Assembly: GCA_018228685.1 (NCBI GenBank)
Contig: CP073691.1
Coordinates: 434,001-498,000 of the forward strand
Reading direction: 5' to 3'
DNA from: Clostridiaceae bacterium Marseille-Q4149
Lineage (GTDB): Bacteria; Bacillota; Clostridia; Oscillospirales; Oscillospiraceae
DNA length: 64,000 nt
In this document: positions 30,840-38,743 of the stretch, piece by piece
How the letters are laid out: each line of letters starts with the position of its first letter
Position numbering within the stretch: position 1 is the stretch's first letter
Notes under the pieces: model-generated
Databases searched by the model: none
Told to the model about the DNA's origin: nothing
The model's input: only the letters and a program-made list of their open reading frames with translations
Program-made: the position numbers and the translations under genes

Positions 30840-32321
30840 ATGGATAATAGAATAGATGCGATTTATGGGCGGCAGTCGATTGACAAAAAGGACAGTATCA
30901 GCATTGAAAGTCAGTTTGAATTTTGCCGTTACGAATTGAAAGGCGGTGAGGGCCGGGAGTACAAAGATAAAGGTTACTCCGGCAAGAACATTGAACGCCC
31001 GGACTTCCAGCGGCTTTTGCAGGACATCAAGCTGGGACTTATCAAGCGGGTGATTGTTTACAAGCTGGATCGGATCAGCCGTTCCATTGTGGACTTCGCA
31101 AAGCTCATGGAATTGTTCAAGCAGTACGATGTGGAGTTTGTGTCCTGTACGGAAAAATTTGATACCTCTACCCCAATGGGCCGGGCGATGCTCAATATCT
31201 GTATTGTGTTCGCCCAGCTTGAACGGGAAAGCATCCAGATGCGTGTGCAGGACGCTTTTTATTCCCGGTGTACCAAAGGCTACTATATGCGGGGCCGGAC
31301 GCCATACGGTTTTGACACGGAGCCCATCGTCATGGACGGGATCAAGACAAAAAGGCTGGTGGAAACCCCGGAAATGGATTTTGCCGAGCTGATGTTCCAA
31401 ATGTACGCGGAGCCGGGCAATTCCTACGGCGACATAACCCGGTACTTTGTCAAGAACTCTATCAAGGTCTATGACAAAGCGTTGCAACGGGCCTTTATTT
31501 CAAAATTGCTGAGAAATCCCGTCTATGTCCAGGCAGATATGGACATCTACGAATATTTCAAGGCCCAGGGCGTAAAAATCGAAAGCCCCCCGGAAATGTT
31601 CACGGGGGACAATAGCTGCTATCTTTACCAGGGCCGGGAGGGTGAAGAACAGATCCTTGTGATTGCGCCCCACCAGGGGCGCATCCCATCCCAGCTCTGG
31701 CTGGCTGTTCAGCGTAAGCTCTCGCAAAACACGACATTCCAGAATGGTCGCAAATGCCATCATACCTGGCTGGCCGGGAAAATCAAGTGCGGACGCTGTG
31801 GCTATGCGCTGACTGCCTTAAAAGCTCAAAACGGCGTTGTTTACCTGCGGTGCAAACAGCGGGCGGATAACGGGAGCTGTGAGGGGGCCGGTACGCTGAC
31901 GGCGCAAAGTATGGAGTCCTTTGTGTACGGCGAGATGGTGGCGAAAATGCGGAAGTATCACACGCTGAAAGGCGGTAAGGAACAAAGCTATAACCCCAAA
32001 CTGACCGCCGCCCGCGTTGCCCTTGCAAAGACGGAAAGTGAGATTGAGAAACTTCTGGACACTTTGTCCGGCGCAAACCCGCTGCTCCTGCAATACGCAA
32101 ACAATAAGATCGAGGAGCTGGACGCGGAACGGCAAAAGCAGTTAAAGCTGGTGGCCGATCTCACCGCTAATTCCGTTTCAGACACGCAAATTGACAGTAT
32201 CACGAATTACCTCAACGATTGGGAGTCCGTGAGTTTTGACGATAAGCGCAAGGTGGTTGATATTCTCATATCCCACATTGACGCAACCAGTGAGAGCGTT
32301 GCTATCCACTGGAAAATCTAA
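30840..32321 (+). CDS. Large serine recombinase of the ICE
   Basis: 493 aa. It should integrate and excise element 1. Catalytic Ser13 lies in AIYGRQSIDKKDS, followed by DKGYSGKNIERPDFQRLL and VYKLDRISRSIVDF. The recombinase domain spans about 150-290, a zinc ribbon (KCGRCGYAL ... RCKQRADNGSC) lies near 315-345, and a coiled coil near 385-440. LLDTLSG near residue 405 is encoded by a sequence sharing 18 bases with the left part of the palindrome family (32,053-32,070). The gene lies at the element end, as expected. Confidence 0.94.
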   Translation: MDNRIDAIYGRQSIDKKDSISIESQFEFCRYELKGGEGREYKDKGYSGKNIERPDFQRLLQDIKLGLIKRVIVYKLDRISRSIVDFAKLMELFKQYDVEFVSCTEKFDTSTPMGRAMLNICIVFAQLERESIQMRVQDAFYSRCTKGYYMRGRTPYGFDTEPIVMDGIKTKRLVETPEMDFAELMFQMYAEPGNSYGDITRYFVKNSIKVYDKALQRAFISKLLRNPVYVQADMDIYEYFKAQGVKIESPPEMFTGDNSCYLYQGREGEEQILVIAPHQGRIPSQLWLAVQRKLSQNTTFQNGRKCHHTWLAGKIKCGRCGYALTALKAQNGVVYLRCKQRADNGSCEGAGTLTAQSMESFVYGEMVAKMRKYHTLKGGKEQSYNPKLTAARVALAKTESEIEKLLDTLSGANPLLLQYANNKIEELDAERQKQLKLVADLTANSVSDTQIDSITNYLNDWESVSFDDKRKVVDILISHIDATSESVAIHWKI

Positions 32322-32339
32322 AATCTACTTCACTTGGCA
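32322..32339. other. Junction between element 1 and element 3
   Basis: Only 18 bp separate the stop codons of two convergent serine recombinase genes (32,321 plus strand, 32,340 minus strand). The right attachment site of the ICE and an end of element 3 must lie here or slightly inside the second gene. No crossover dinucleotide can be assigned without the left end. Confidence 0.6.
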
Positions 32340-33920
32340 TTATGCCTTTGTAAAAAATAGTTTGCCCTCATAAATCATAATGTGGTCGATGCATTCAACC
32401 GCAACGATGCGTGTTAAACTTTGAATATTGCGGTGATCAAGGAACTCCTGTATCCATCGCTGAGGTGCGTTTCCATTTTCAATATATAGATTGATCTCAT
32501 GGCGGATCTGTTCTTCGGCGAGCTGTGCCTCTGAAATACGCATTTCATACTGCTCTTTTATATCGAGGTAATCCTCTTTGGAAAGAATACCATCGCGCAT
32601 ATCCTCATATGCGGATATCTTCAGTTTACGGTAACGGTCAATATCAGCTTCAACCGCAGCGAGTCGCTCTTCAGCCTTGCGAATGCTTAAACGGTGTATC
32701 GGCGCATTACGGATCGTCTGAAGGCAGCCATCCAACTCTGCGAGCACGCGAATATGCTCTTGTAAAAGTCGAAGGACGGCATCCTCCAATTGCTTTTGGG
32801 AGATGCGATGTGATGTGCACTCTCCGGTATTTTTATGGTTTCCACAGGTATAGTAGCAGAAGCGCTTGTTACCGGAGGTCTGCGTTTTCCGCACCATAGC
32901 GCCGCCACAATCACCGCAGCAGAGAAGCCCCGCCAACGGGAACAGTCCGTTTTCGCGTGGGGAGGTCCGGGTATCAAGCTCAAGAAGCCGTTGTACTAGT
33001 ACAAACTGACGAGGGTTTATGATCGCTTCATGTGCGTTTTCGTAAATTGCCCACTTATCCTGTTCATTGACGATAACTGTTTTGATTTTATAATTGGGCC
33101 GAGTTCGAATTCCTTGTACAAGTGTTCCAACATAAACCGGGTTGGTAAGAATTCGACGAACTGCAACCGGTGTCCACTGCGCTTTGCTTTTCGTTTTGAA
33201 TGATGTTTTATATGGCAGTCCTTTGCTTCTTTTATATTCAAGTGGTGAGAGAATGCCTTGCTCGTTAAGCCTGCGTGCAATGGCATCTTGATTGATACCG
33301 CTCAATTTCCACCCGAAAATATCACGCACAACTTCCGCTGCATAAACATCTACAATAAGTTTGTTCTTATCTTCCGGTGATTTTTCGTAACCGTATGGTG
33401 CAAACGCTCCTATGAACTCACCGTTCTTTCGCTTTACCTGCAGCTGGCTGCGGATCTTAATGGAAATATCTCGGCAGTAGTTATCATTCATCAGGTTTTT
33501 GACCATGATGTTAAAATCGTCCGCACTGCTTCTCGTGATAGTATCGACTCCGTCGTTAATTGCGATCAATCTGACCCCATAATACGGAAAAAGACGATCG
33601 ATATACTTTCCGGCGTTAATATATTCACGCCCGAAGCGGGACAGATCTTTTACAATAACACAGTTCACAACTCCGGCGCGGATGTCATCCATCATACGCT
33701 GAAAGTCAGGACGGTCATAATCTGTCCCTGTATATCCATCGTCTTCTCTTATAGAAACAAGATTTATATCAGTCTTGTCTTTAAGGTAATCCAGAATAAG
33801 CTGCTTTTGATTGGAAATGCTGTTGCTTTCGGCCTTTAAGCCGGATACGCTGTTCAGATCTTCTTTTGAAAGTCTCACATACGCAGCAGCATGATATTGG
33901 GTTTGCTTTGTGTTTTCCAT
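32340..33920 (-). CDS. Large serine recombinase of element 3
   Basis: 526 aa. Catalytic Ser18 lies in AAYVRLSKEDLN; DDGYTGTDYDRPDFQRMM and VKDLSRFGREYINAG complete the resolvase domain. The recombinase domain spans about 165-300, a zinc ribbon (CCGDCGGAMVRK ... CGNHKNTGEC) lies near 325-365, and a coiled coil near 400-460. The protein ends ECIDHIMIYEGKLFFTKA, shorter after IDHI-x-I-x-E than many relatives, so its last codons may have been replaced when element 1 inserted. GGAAGGAG precedes the ATG. Confidence 0.93.
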   Translation of the reverse strand: MENTKQTQYHAAAYVRLSKEDLNSVSGLKAESNSISNQKQLILDYLKDKTDINLVSIREDDGYTGTDYDRPDFQRMMDDIRAGVVNCVIVKDLSRFGREYINAGKYIDRLFPYYGVRLIAINDGVDTITRSSADDFNIMVKNLMNDNYCRDISIKIRSQLQVKRKNGEFIGAFAPYGYEKSPEDKNKLIVDVYAAEVVRDIFGWKLSGINQDAIARRLNEQGILSPLEYKRSKGLPYKTSFKTKSKAQWTPVAVRRILTNPVYVGTLVQGIRTRPNYKIKTVIVNEQDKWAIYENAHEAIINPRQFVLVQRLLELDTRTSPRENGLFPLAGLLCCGDCGGAMVRKTQTSGNKRFCYYTCGNHKNTGECTSHRISQKQLEDAVLRLLQEHIRVLAELDGCLQTIRNAPIHRLSIRKAEERLAAVEADIDRYRKLKISAYEDMRDGILSKEDYLDIKEQYEMRISEAQLAEEQIRHEINLYIENGNAPQRWIQEFLDHRNIQSLTRIVAVECIDHIMIYEGKLFFTKA

Positions 33921-34051
33921 ATGCTCACTCCTTCCGATGGAAATCAGACATGCCGATAAGCATTCAGAAGAGCGAGCTATGATAATTTAGTCCGAATGTA
34001 GTATAGCATATTTTTTTGAATAAGTCTATGGCTATCGTACATTTCCATTAC

Positions 34052-34315
34052 TTACCGTTCTGCTGTGCGCAAAAGGTCCTCGAAATTCTGTTGAAATGAC
34101 GGCCCGTCTGGTTTGTAGTTCACTTTTACGGCAACATCGCCAATACGAAAGCAATAAGGATTCTGAACCTGCTGCAAAAAGCTCAGAATTCTCTCGGATA
34201 CCGGTCGGGTATCATCGATTTGAACCTCGTCCAAGTCGATCAAACTACCTTTGTCGACATTTTTGATGTCAACACTTTTTAACATCTCAAAATCAGTTCT
34301 ATCGTAGCTATTCAT
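34052..34315 (-). CDS. DUF6870-like small protein
   Basis: 87 aa, acidic. AAAGGAG lies 6 nt before the ATG at 34,315. The segment VDKGSLIDLDEVQIDDTRPV followed by ERILSFLQQVQNPYCFRIGD is the pattern I associate with DUF6870, small proteins of Firmicutes mobile elements in which an N-P-Y-C-F motif precedes a short beta-strand. It lies upstream of the recombinase in the same direction. Function unknown. Confidence 0.65.
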   Translation of the reverse strand: MNSYDRTDFEMLKSVDIKNVDKGSLIDLDEVQIDDTRPVSERILSFLQQVQNPYCFRIGDVAVKVNYKPDGPSFQQNFEDLLRTAER

Positions 34316-34687
34316 CAAATTCTCCTTTCGCCGATATTGAAATTATTGCCAGAACGACTTGCGTCTATTCACAATGAAGTTTTAACGTCCACCGGCGCCT
34401 GCAGCGAACAGGTCCACAGAAATTTCATCTCCCCGCCTTCCTTATGGCCGGGCCGCGAGTTACGGGCGTATCATTGTCCCAGCTGCGCTTCATGGCGAAA
34501 TGCAGGAGCCACCCGCATATTATTACTCATGGTTCTGACTGCCGATCAGACGGATAGGCGCTCGACGAAGCTGGAATGTGCCGGTTCCGGACGATTTAAT
34601 TTTCAAGGTACAGGTAAGCACGGGGGTGCCTTACACAAGTAAATACGGATGGTTTTCTCATCTCATACACTCGCCGACAAGAAAATT
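34316..34687. other. 372-bp intergenic region without a recognised gene
   Basis: It lies between DUF6870 and a minus-strand terminator. GC is higher than in neighbouring genes and there is no good ribosome binding site with a long frame on either strand. It could hold a structured RNA or an origin; I see no known RNA family. Confidence 0.4.
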
Positions 34688-34724
34688 TCAAAAAAATACC
34701 GGCTTCAGATATTCCGAAACCGGC
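34688..34724 (-). terminator. Intrinsic terminator of the sigma/HTH operon
   Basis: On the minus strand CCGGTTTC pairs with GAAGCCGG, then TATTTTTTT. Confidence 0.9.
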
Positions 34725-34731
34725 ATTCGCC

Positions 34732-34923
34732 TCAAATCTTAAATTTTGAGATATTAAGCGCAATATGTATGAGAATGTACTGCTTCAGATCCTCATCCAA
34801 GCGACCATACAAATAGGAATTATGCTCGATCATCGGCATATACAACTCCAGTATGGTCTCTAAATCCCGATGATTTCCCATAACGGCTCCTTGCAGAACC
34901 TTTTTGAACTCTAATTTGTTCAT
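34732..34923 (-). CDS. Helix-turn-helix conjugative-transposon-type regulator (HTH_16)
   Basis: 63 aa. MNKLEFKKVLQGAVMGNHRDLETILELYMP matches the short HTH domain proteins encoded beside sigma factors in Tn916-like elements (here split: the segment LEFKKVLQGA and then ETILELYMPMI). The C-terminus DEDLKQYILIHIALNISKF is also typical. It overlaps the sigma gene stop, so both are co-expressed. Such pairs act like split sigma factors, with this protein resembling region 2. Confidence 0.82.
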   Translation of the reverse strand: MNKLEFKKVLQGAVMGNHRDLETILELYMPMIEHNSYLYGRLDEDLKQYILIHIALNISKFKI

Positions 34924-35342
34924 TCATCATCACCGCCTTCCATCAGACGGGAGCGCAGCCTTTTCAGTGCAATGCACCTTTGATTTCTGACATATTGCAA
35001 CGAGCAGTTGAGTCTTTTAGCTGTCTCTGCTTCACTCAGGTCTGCCAGGAACAGCAGCTCCATTACCTGCCGACGCTTTAATGGCAGCTCCATAAAAGCC
35101 TTTGTCAGCCGTTCCTCTTCAAAATCATACGGGGTCTGCATTCTTGTGCTGCTCGGCCATAATTCGCATTGTGTCAGATCAATAAGCTCCGACTCCGGTA
35201 TATCCTCGTAGGATATGATTTCCGGACGATTCTCATATTTCCGCAGATAATCAATTTTCGCTCGCTTAATAATTGTTTCAAGCCACCGCGTAAACTTTGC
35301 CCGCAGCTCATCCCGTTCGGGGTATTCCTGCCTGTGGTCCAT
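34920..35342 (-). CDS. Sigma-70 region 4 type regulator of element 3
   Basis: 140 aa. The C-terminal region 4 helix-turn-helix is clear: AFMELPLKRRQVMELLFLAD, then LSEAETAKRLNCSLQYVRN. The N-terminal part is charged, with RAKIDYLRKYENR, a segment common in these proteins. The ATG at 35,342 is chosen because AAAGGAGG lies 7 nt upstream; earlier in-frame ATGs overlap that site or precede it. Partner of the HTH_16 protein; it probably controls element 3 functions. Confidence 0.85.
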   Translation of the reverse strand: MDHRQEYPERDELRAKFTRWLETIIKRAKIDYLRKYENRPEIISYEDIPESELIDLTQCELWPSSTRMQTPYDFEEERLTKAFMELPLKRRQVMELLFLADLSEAETAKRLNCSLQYVRNQRCIALKRLRSRLMEGGDDE

Positions 35343-35684
35343 TTCCATGCCTCCTTTGGGCATGCCACCACAGCAGGGAGAAAACATACCGTTTCACGGC
35401 ATGTTTTACGGCGATATACGCAACATGCCATGATGGCATGCTGTGAATAAAAAAGTGGTTGGTCGTTACGATGATTATCACAGCGATCAGAACATCGGAC
35501 TCACCTCCTCTCGAAAAGCATAATAAAAAACGACCATACCACACCTCTGTGTGATACAGTCGCTTCATGCGTGAATATAAAACCGATGCCAACGGCTCGG
35601 CTATGTGTATGCTGATATAAAAGCAGCTATGTAGTTTTCTTCTGTTAGGGTCTGCACCTTATCATATGTGCCCCCGCGTTCGCC
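35343..35684. other. Intergenic region upstream of the sigma operon
   Basis: 340 bp. It contains a perfect palindrome CATGCCAT-G-ATGGCATG (35424-35440), a candidate operator or hairpin. A minus-strand frame across it (to 35,592) has hydrophobic residues but no convincing start, so no gene is called. Confidence 0.45.
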
Positions 35685-36023
35685 TTATGTTTTGCTGAAC
35701 TTTTCGAGTGAATCCAAATAGGTATTGAACCCTTCGCACGCCAGTATCCGTTTTGATACCGGGTATTTCTCGATTCGTTTAGCAATTTCTTTCAGATATA
35801 TTTCTTCGGGATGAGAAAACTCATGAGCCAATAGCTGATCCGTAGTTGCGTTCAATGCATTTGCAATACGAACCGTCATTTCGAGACTTGGCTTTACCCG
35901 CCCATTTTCAATCTGACCAATGTGGCTTGTGGTGCATCCGCACTTTTCCGCAAGGTCCTCTTGCCGGAATCCCTGCGTAACACGGAGCCGCCGAATATTT
36001 TGTCCAAAAGTCTTGTAGTCCAC
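35685..36023 (-). CDS. XRE family transcriptional regulator
   Basis: 112 aa. The helix-turn-helix is FGQNIRRLRVTQGFRQEDLA then TTSHIGQIENGRVKPSLEMT and IANALNATTDQLL (residues 5-65), followed by a short C-terminal helical region. GTG at 36,023 is preferred because AAGGAG lies 9 nt upstream; the ATG at 36,044 precedes that site. Likely the repressor or maintenance regulator of element 3, between the sigma operon and the partition genes. Confidence 0.88.
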   Translation of the reverse strand: MDYKTFGQNIRRLRVTQGFRQEDLAEKCGCTTSHIGQIENGRVKPSLEMTVRIANALNATTDQLLAHEFSHPEEIYLKEIAKRIEKYPVSKRILACEGFNTYLDSLEKFSKT

Positions 36024-36152
36024 TGTACATATCTCCTTAAACATATTTTAGTGGACTCCGCGGCGAAAGTGAAGATCGCATAAATTGCATACACGCACCA
36101 TAAGTGTGATATTCGGATTTTTTCTTAGATTTATCCCACCTTAAAAGCAAAT

Positions 36153-36178
36153 AAGTCTGCCTATGGTATCAGCAGACT
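36153..36178 (-). terminator. Hairpin after parR, terminator-like
   Basis: AGTCTGC/GCAGACT stem with an 12-nt loop and a T-rich tail on the minus strand. Confidence 0.6.
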
Positions 36179-36187
36179 CATTTGTGC

Positions 36188-36550
36188 TTAATTGAACATA
36201 TCCAAATTATCGAGCATTTTGGTTATATCCTCTTCCAAAGCCTCGGAAGTTCCACTCATTGAAGTATCCGCTATAGTTTCGGTTGTATGAAGTTCAGATA
36301 GCTTCTCCTCCACAATGCTCCGTATCAACCGTTCCATTTGACTGCGGTCGAAGGCAGAAGCAACCTTAACCTCTATTTTACTATAATCGGACTGCAACTC
36401 CGGATGAGTGTCGATATAATCACTCAATGCCGAAACAATGATTGTACTTTTTCTGTTGCCCAGGTTTTCCAGCAGTTCGCCGACACGAATCTGATCTTCG
36501 CTGTCGGCGCCAAACTGCAGCGTAAATCTATATTTTCCGTCTTTTCTCAC
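36188..36550 (-). CDS. ParR-like partition adaptor
   Basis: 120 aa. It follows the ParM-like gene by 18 bp on the same strand, the position of the DNA-binding adaptor in type II partition systems. The N-terminal part (YRFTLQFGADSEDQIRVGEL, then NRKSTIIVSALSDYI) fits a ribbon-helix-helix protein, and the C-terminus is acidic, ending KMLDNLDMFN, like the tail that contacts the filament. GTG start at 36,550. The assignment rests on context plus this layout. Confidence 0.7.
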   Translation of the reverse strand: MRKDGKYRFTLQFGADSEDQIRVGELLENLGNRKSTIIVSALSDYIDTHPELQSDYSKIEVKVASAFDRSQMERLIRSIVEEKLSELHTTETIADTSMSGTSEALEEDITKMLDNLDMFN

Positions 36551-36568
36551 CGCCTATCACACCGTCCT

Positions 36569-37486
36569 TTATGCAGGACGATGGGACAGCTGCACTCTGC
36601 CAAGCATTTCGTACCCAAGCGCATTGGCATTGGGGGACTCCACAAAATCCGCCTTTGCGACCAGCGGAGAAGCCTCCAAAAACGGTCGGAGAAGCAGACT
36701 TCCGCCACCGATGAACACAGCCGGATTGGAACGGAGATCAACCTGCAGCTCGCGCAGTTGGTTGAGAATATCCTGGGCATGAAGCTTGGTTGCGCCGCAG
36801 ATCGTCTGCTTAACATCATCCGGTAAGATCGTATCCTGCCCGGAAAGGACTGCACTGATATGCTCGTCCTCAATGCGCATATCGTGAAGCGCTCCGACCT
36901 TGCGGATGATCTCATTGTTCATGGTGATGATACCGGTTTCAAGCGAACGGCAGAACTGCAAATCGGGTTTGCCATTTTTCAGGAGCAGCACATCCGTCGT
37001 ATAGCCGCCGATGTCGACAACGAACACGCGAAGCATATTGACTACCATGCTGCTTTTCGGAACAACGGCCGCATATGCCTGTGGGAACACCATAACCTTA
37101 TCAATCATAATGCTGTACGGCTTATCCTTATAAACAAATTTGATAATGCCGTCCCGTTTGAAATACCGGGCGAATTTGTCCTTGAGTACGCCGTAATGCT
37201 CCGGCGGCAATCCTACTGCCAGTTGGATCTGTTCAACGGGGCTGTACCGTCCGGTATCCTCAAGTTCCTTTGCAATGGCAAACAGCGTCAGAATAAAATA
37301 GCGCTCGTCCTGCGTTTTGTCACGCATGTAGCTCAGGCGCTTTCCGCTGGTCGTCCAGTACCGCCCGTCATATTCCAGGATTTCATCCGCCATAGGCGGC
37401 TTGACGGTGTGCTCAGACAGACCGGATACAAAGGAATGGTGCGGCGTTTTGATGGCATAGTTGCCATGGTCAATTGCAATCAACAT
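36569..37486 (-). CDS. ParM/StbA-like actin family ATPase
   Basis: 305 aa. An actin fold is visible: phosphate-1 loop MLIAIDHGNYAIKTP, phosphate-2 FVVDIGGYTTDVLL near 155-168, and an adenosine motif VFIGGGSLLLRPFL near 263-276. Plasmid ParM proteins form filaments that push sister plasmids apart. GGAGGAACC precedes the ATG. With ParR and the inverted repeat at 37,543 it makes a full partition set, unusual for an element that is purely integrated. Confidence 0.9.
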   Translation of the reverse strand: MLIAIDHGNYAIKTPHHSFVSGLSEHTVKPPMADEILEYDGRYWTTSGKRLSYMRDKTQDERYFILTLFAIAKELEDTGRYSPVEQIQLAVGLPPEHYGVLKDKFARYFKRDGIIKFVYKDKPYSIMIDKVMVFPQAYAAVVPKSSMVVNMLRVFVVDIGGYTTDVLLLKNGKPDLQFCRSLETGIITMNNEIIRKVGALHDMRIEDEHISAVLSGQDTILPDDVKQTICGATKLHAQDILNQLRELQVDLRSNPAVFIGGGSLLLRPFLEASPLVAKADFVESPNANALGYEMLGRVQLSHRPA

Positions 37487-37542
37487 ATAAGGTTCCTCCT
37501 ATATTTCAGTTTTGGATTTTCATTATCATTACACGGTTCAGT

Positions 37543-37569
37543 ATGCGTATTTACAACGGGAATACGCAT
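37543..37569. repeat. Inverted repeat upstream of parM; candidate centromere or operator
   Basis: ATGCGTATT (37543-37551) and AATACGCAT (37561-37569), 57-83 bp before the parM start. Confidence 0.55.
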
Positions 37570-37588
37570 TGTAGGGTAAAATAAGCAC

Positions 37589-37618
37589 GAAAAAGGGCGA
37601 AGCCGAAACCTCGCCCTT
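37589..37618 (-). terminator. Intrinsic terminator after the primase-like gene
   Basis: Minus strand GAAGGGCGAGG-TTTC-GGCTTCGCCC followed by TTTTTCG. Confidence 0.88.
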
Positions 37619-37626
37619 CCGTTTTA

Positions 37627-38688
37627 CTATGATTGCTTTTTCCGGAAAAGATACTCCCAGATATAATCGTCAAGCCCTTTGTAAGCCGGATCCCACAGAT
37701 AGGTACCATACCGGAAACCCATATCGCCGAGCAGCTGCAAAAGATTATTATAGCCGTTCTGCACATGATGGTTGGTGGCGAAATCCATATCGAAAGCCGT
37801 TTTGATTTCGACCAGTCCCTCGCTGCGCAGTTCTGTCAGGGTCAGTTCAAGCTGCGTCAGGGTATTTACGCCCGGAACAGCCAAAACCGTTAGGCCGGTA
37901 AGAGCGTTTATTACATCCGCTTTCATTGGTCCTTCTGTCAGAACAAGCATCGAACGTACAGGGCCGGACAAATGCGTCCATCCCTCAGCTTTGCAGCCGT
38001 CTTTTTTCTCGGTACTGGAGACCCATCGGAATTTGCGCTTTTCCACATTGTCCCGACGGATCTGCAGACCCTGAATTCTCCCGTAGCGGTCACGCACGGG
38101 AATCAGAATGCCGCGTCTCTCATGGGTAAAGGTCCATGCACCGCTGTCATCCCGATAAAATCCGGGCACACCGGCAAGATATAAGCCGTCAGACTGCAGT
38201 TGCTTTGCGATCTGCGTCATACCGACGACCGGCGTTGTTTTATATCCGAGTCTCCCGATATCTGCATCTGTCAGGCCGCGTCCGAGTAGATTATCCCTGT
38301 GGTCAGAGGCCAGCGTGAGTTTGGAGAGCAATGCACTATAGGTTGCATGGCGTGCGTCGATATCCGTTAATGGGCATTCCGTATCCGCTTTCGGCAGAAT
38401 CTTCTGCCGCGGGCGCGAAGCATTCTCAGGTACTCGCATTCGTGCCAGAATCGCTTTGCGGACTTCGTCGCGCGGAACGCCGGTATATAACGCATATAAA
38501 TCGAATATTCCGCCGGAAGCGCCACAGCGCGGGCAACGAAAGACTTCCTTTTTCAAGTTGATATTCAAATGCTTTTTCCGCGGGTTCTCGTCACAGCATG
38601 GACACTGTACATAGTACGAGCTTTGACCGGACGAGGGATACGGTATCCCAAGCAGTGAGATAATATCCCACATATGAATCTTTTCCAT
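37627..38688 (-). CDS. CHC2 zinc-finger primase-like protein
   Basis: 353 aa. The N-terminal zinc finger (CPCC ... FRCPRCGASGGIFDLYALYT, residues 29-70) is the CHC2 type of DnaG primases. A toprim-like C-terminal part contains LVLTEGPMKADVINAL and VLAVPGVNTL near 245-270, then IKTAFDMDFATN. It should make or bind replication primers for element 3, though some relatives lack primer synthesis. Minus-strand operon partner of the genes up to 44,964. Confidence 0.85.
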   Translation of the reverse strand: MEKIHMWDIISLLGIPYPSSGQSSYYVQCPCCDENPRKKHLNINLKKEVFRCPRCGASGGIFDLYALYTGVPRDEVRKAILARMRVPENASRPRQKILPKADTECPLTDIDARHATYSALLSKLTLASDHRDNLLGRGLTDADIGRLGYKTTPVVGMTQIAKQLQSDGLYLAGVPGFYRDDSGAWTFTHERRGILIPVRDRYGRIQGLQIRRDNVEKRKFRWVSSTEKKDGCKAEGWTHLSGPVRSMLVLTEGPMKADVINALTGLTVLAVPGVNTLTQLELTLTELRSEGLVEIKTAFDMDFATNHHVQNGYNNLLQLLGDMGFRYGTYLWDPAYKGLDDYIWEYLFRKKQS

Positions 38689-38743
38689 ACAACCTCCTTT
38701 CCGGGGACGGCAGACTTTCTGCCGCCCCCGAATTTATTCTGCT

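Larger units (their letters stand above)
1..32330. mobile_element. Integrative conjugative element (element 1), left end outside window
   Basis: A continuous plus-strand set of conjugation genes: coupling protein, Maff2, VirB6-like, PrgI, VirB4, NlpC/P60, MobC and relaxase. It ends with a large serine recombinase whose stop codon is at 32,321. The gene order matches clostridial ICEs of the CD1105-CD1115 type. Element 2 interrupts it at 4,053-12,345. Thirteen copies of a 21-bp palindrome occur only inside this element. The right end is inferred from the recombinase 3' end; the exact attachment site is not resolved. Confidence 0.85.

Noticed and set aside
35308..35592. Minus-strand frame with hydrophobic stretch upstream of the sigma gene
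   Set aside because: Start codons lack suitable ribosome binding sites and the frame overlaps the sigma start; not convincing as a gene.
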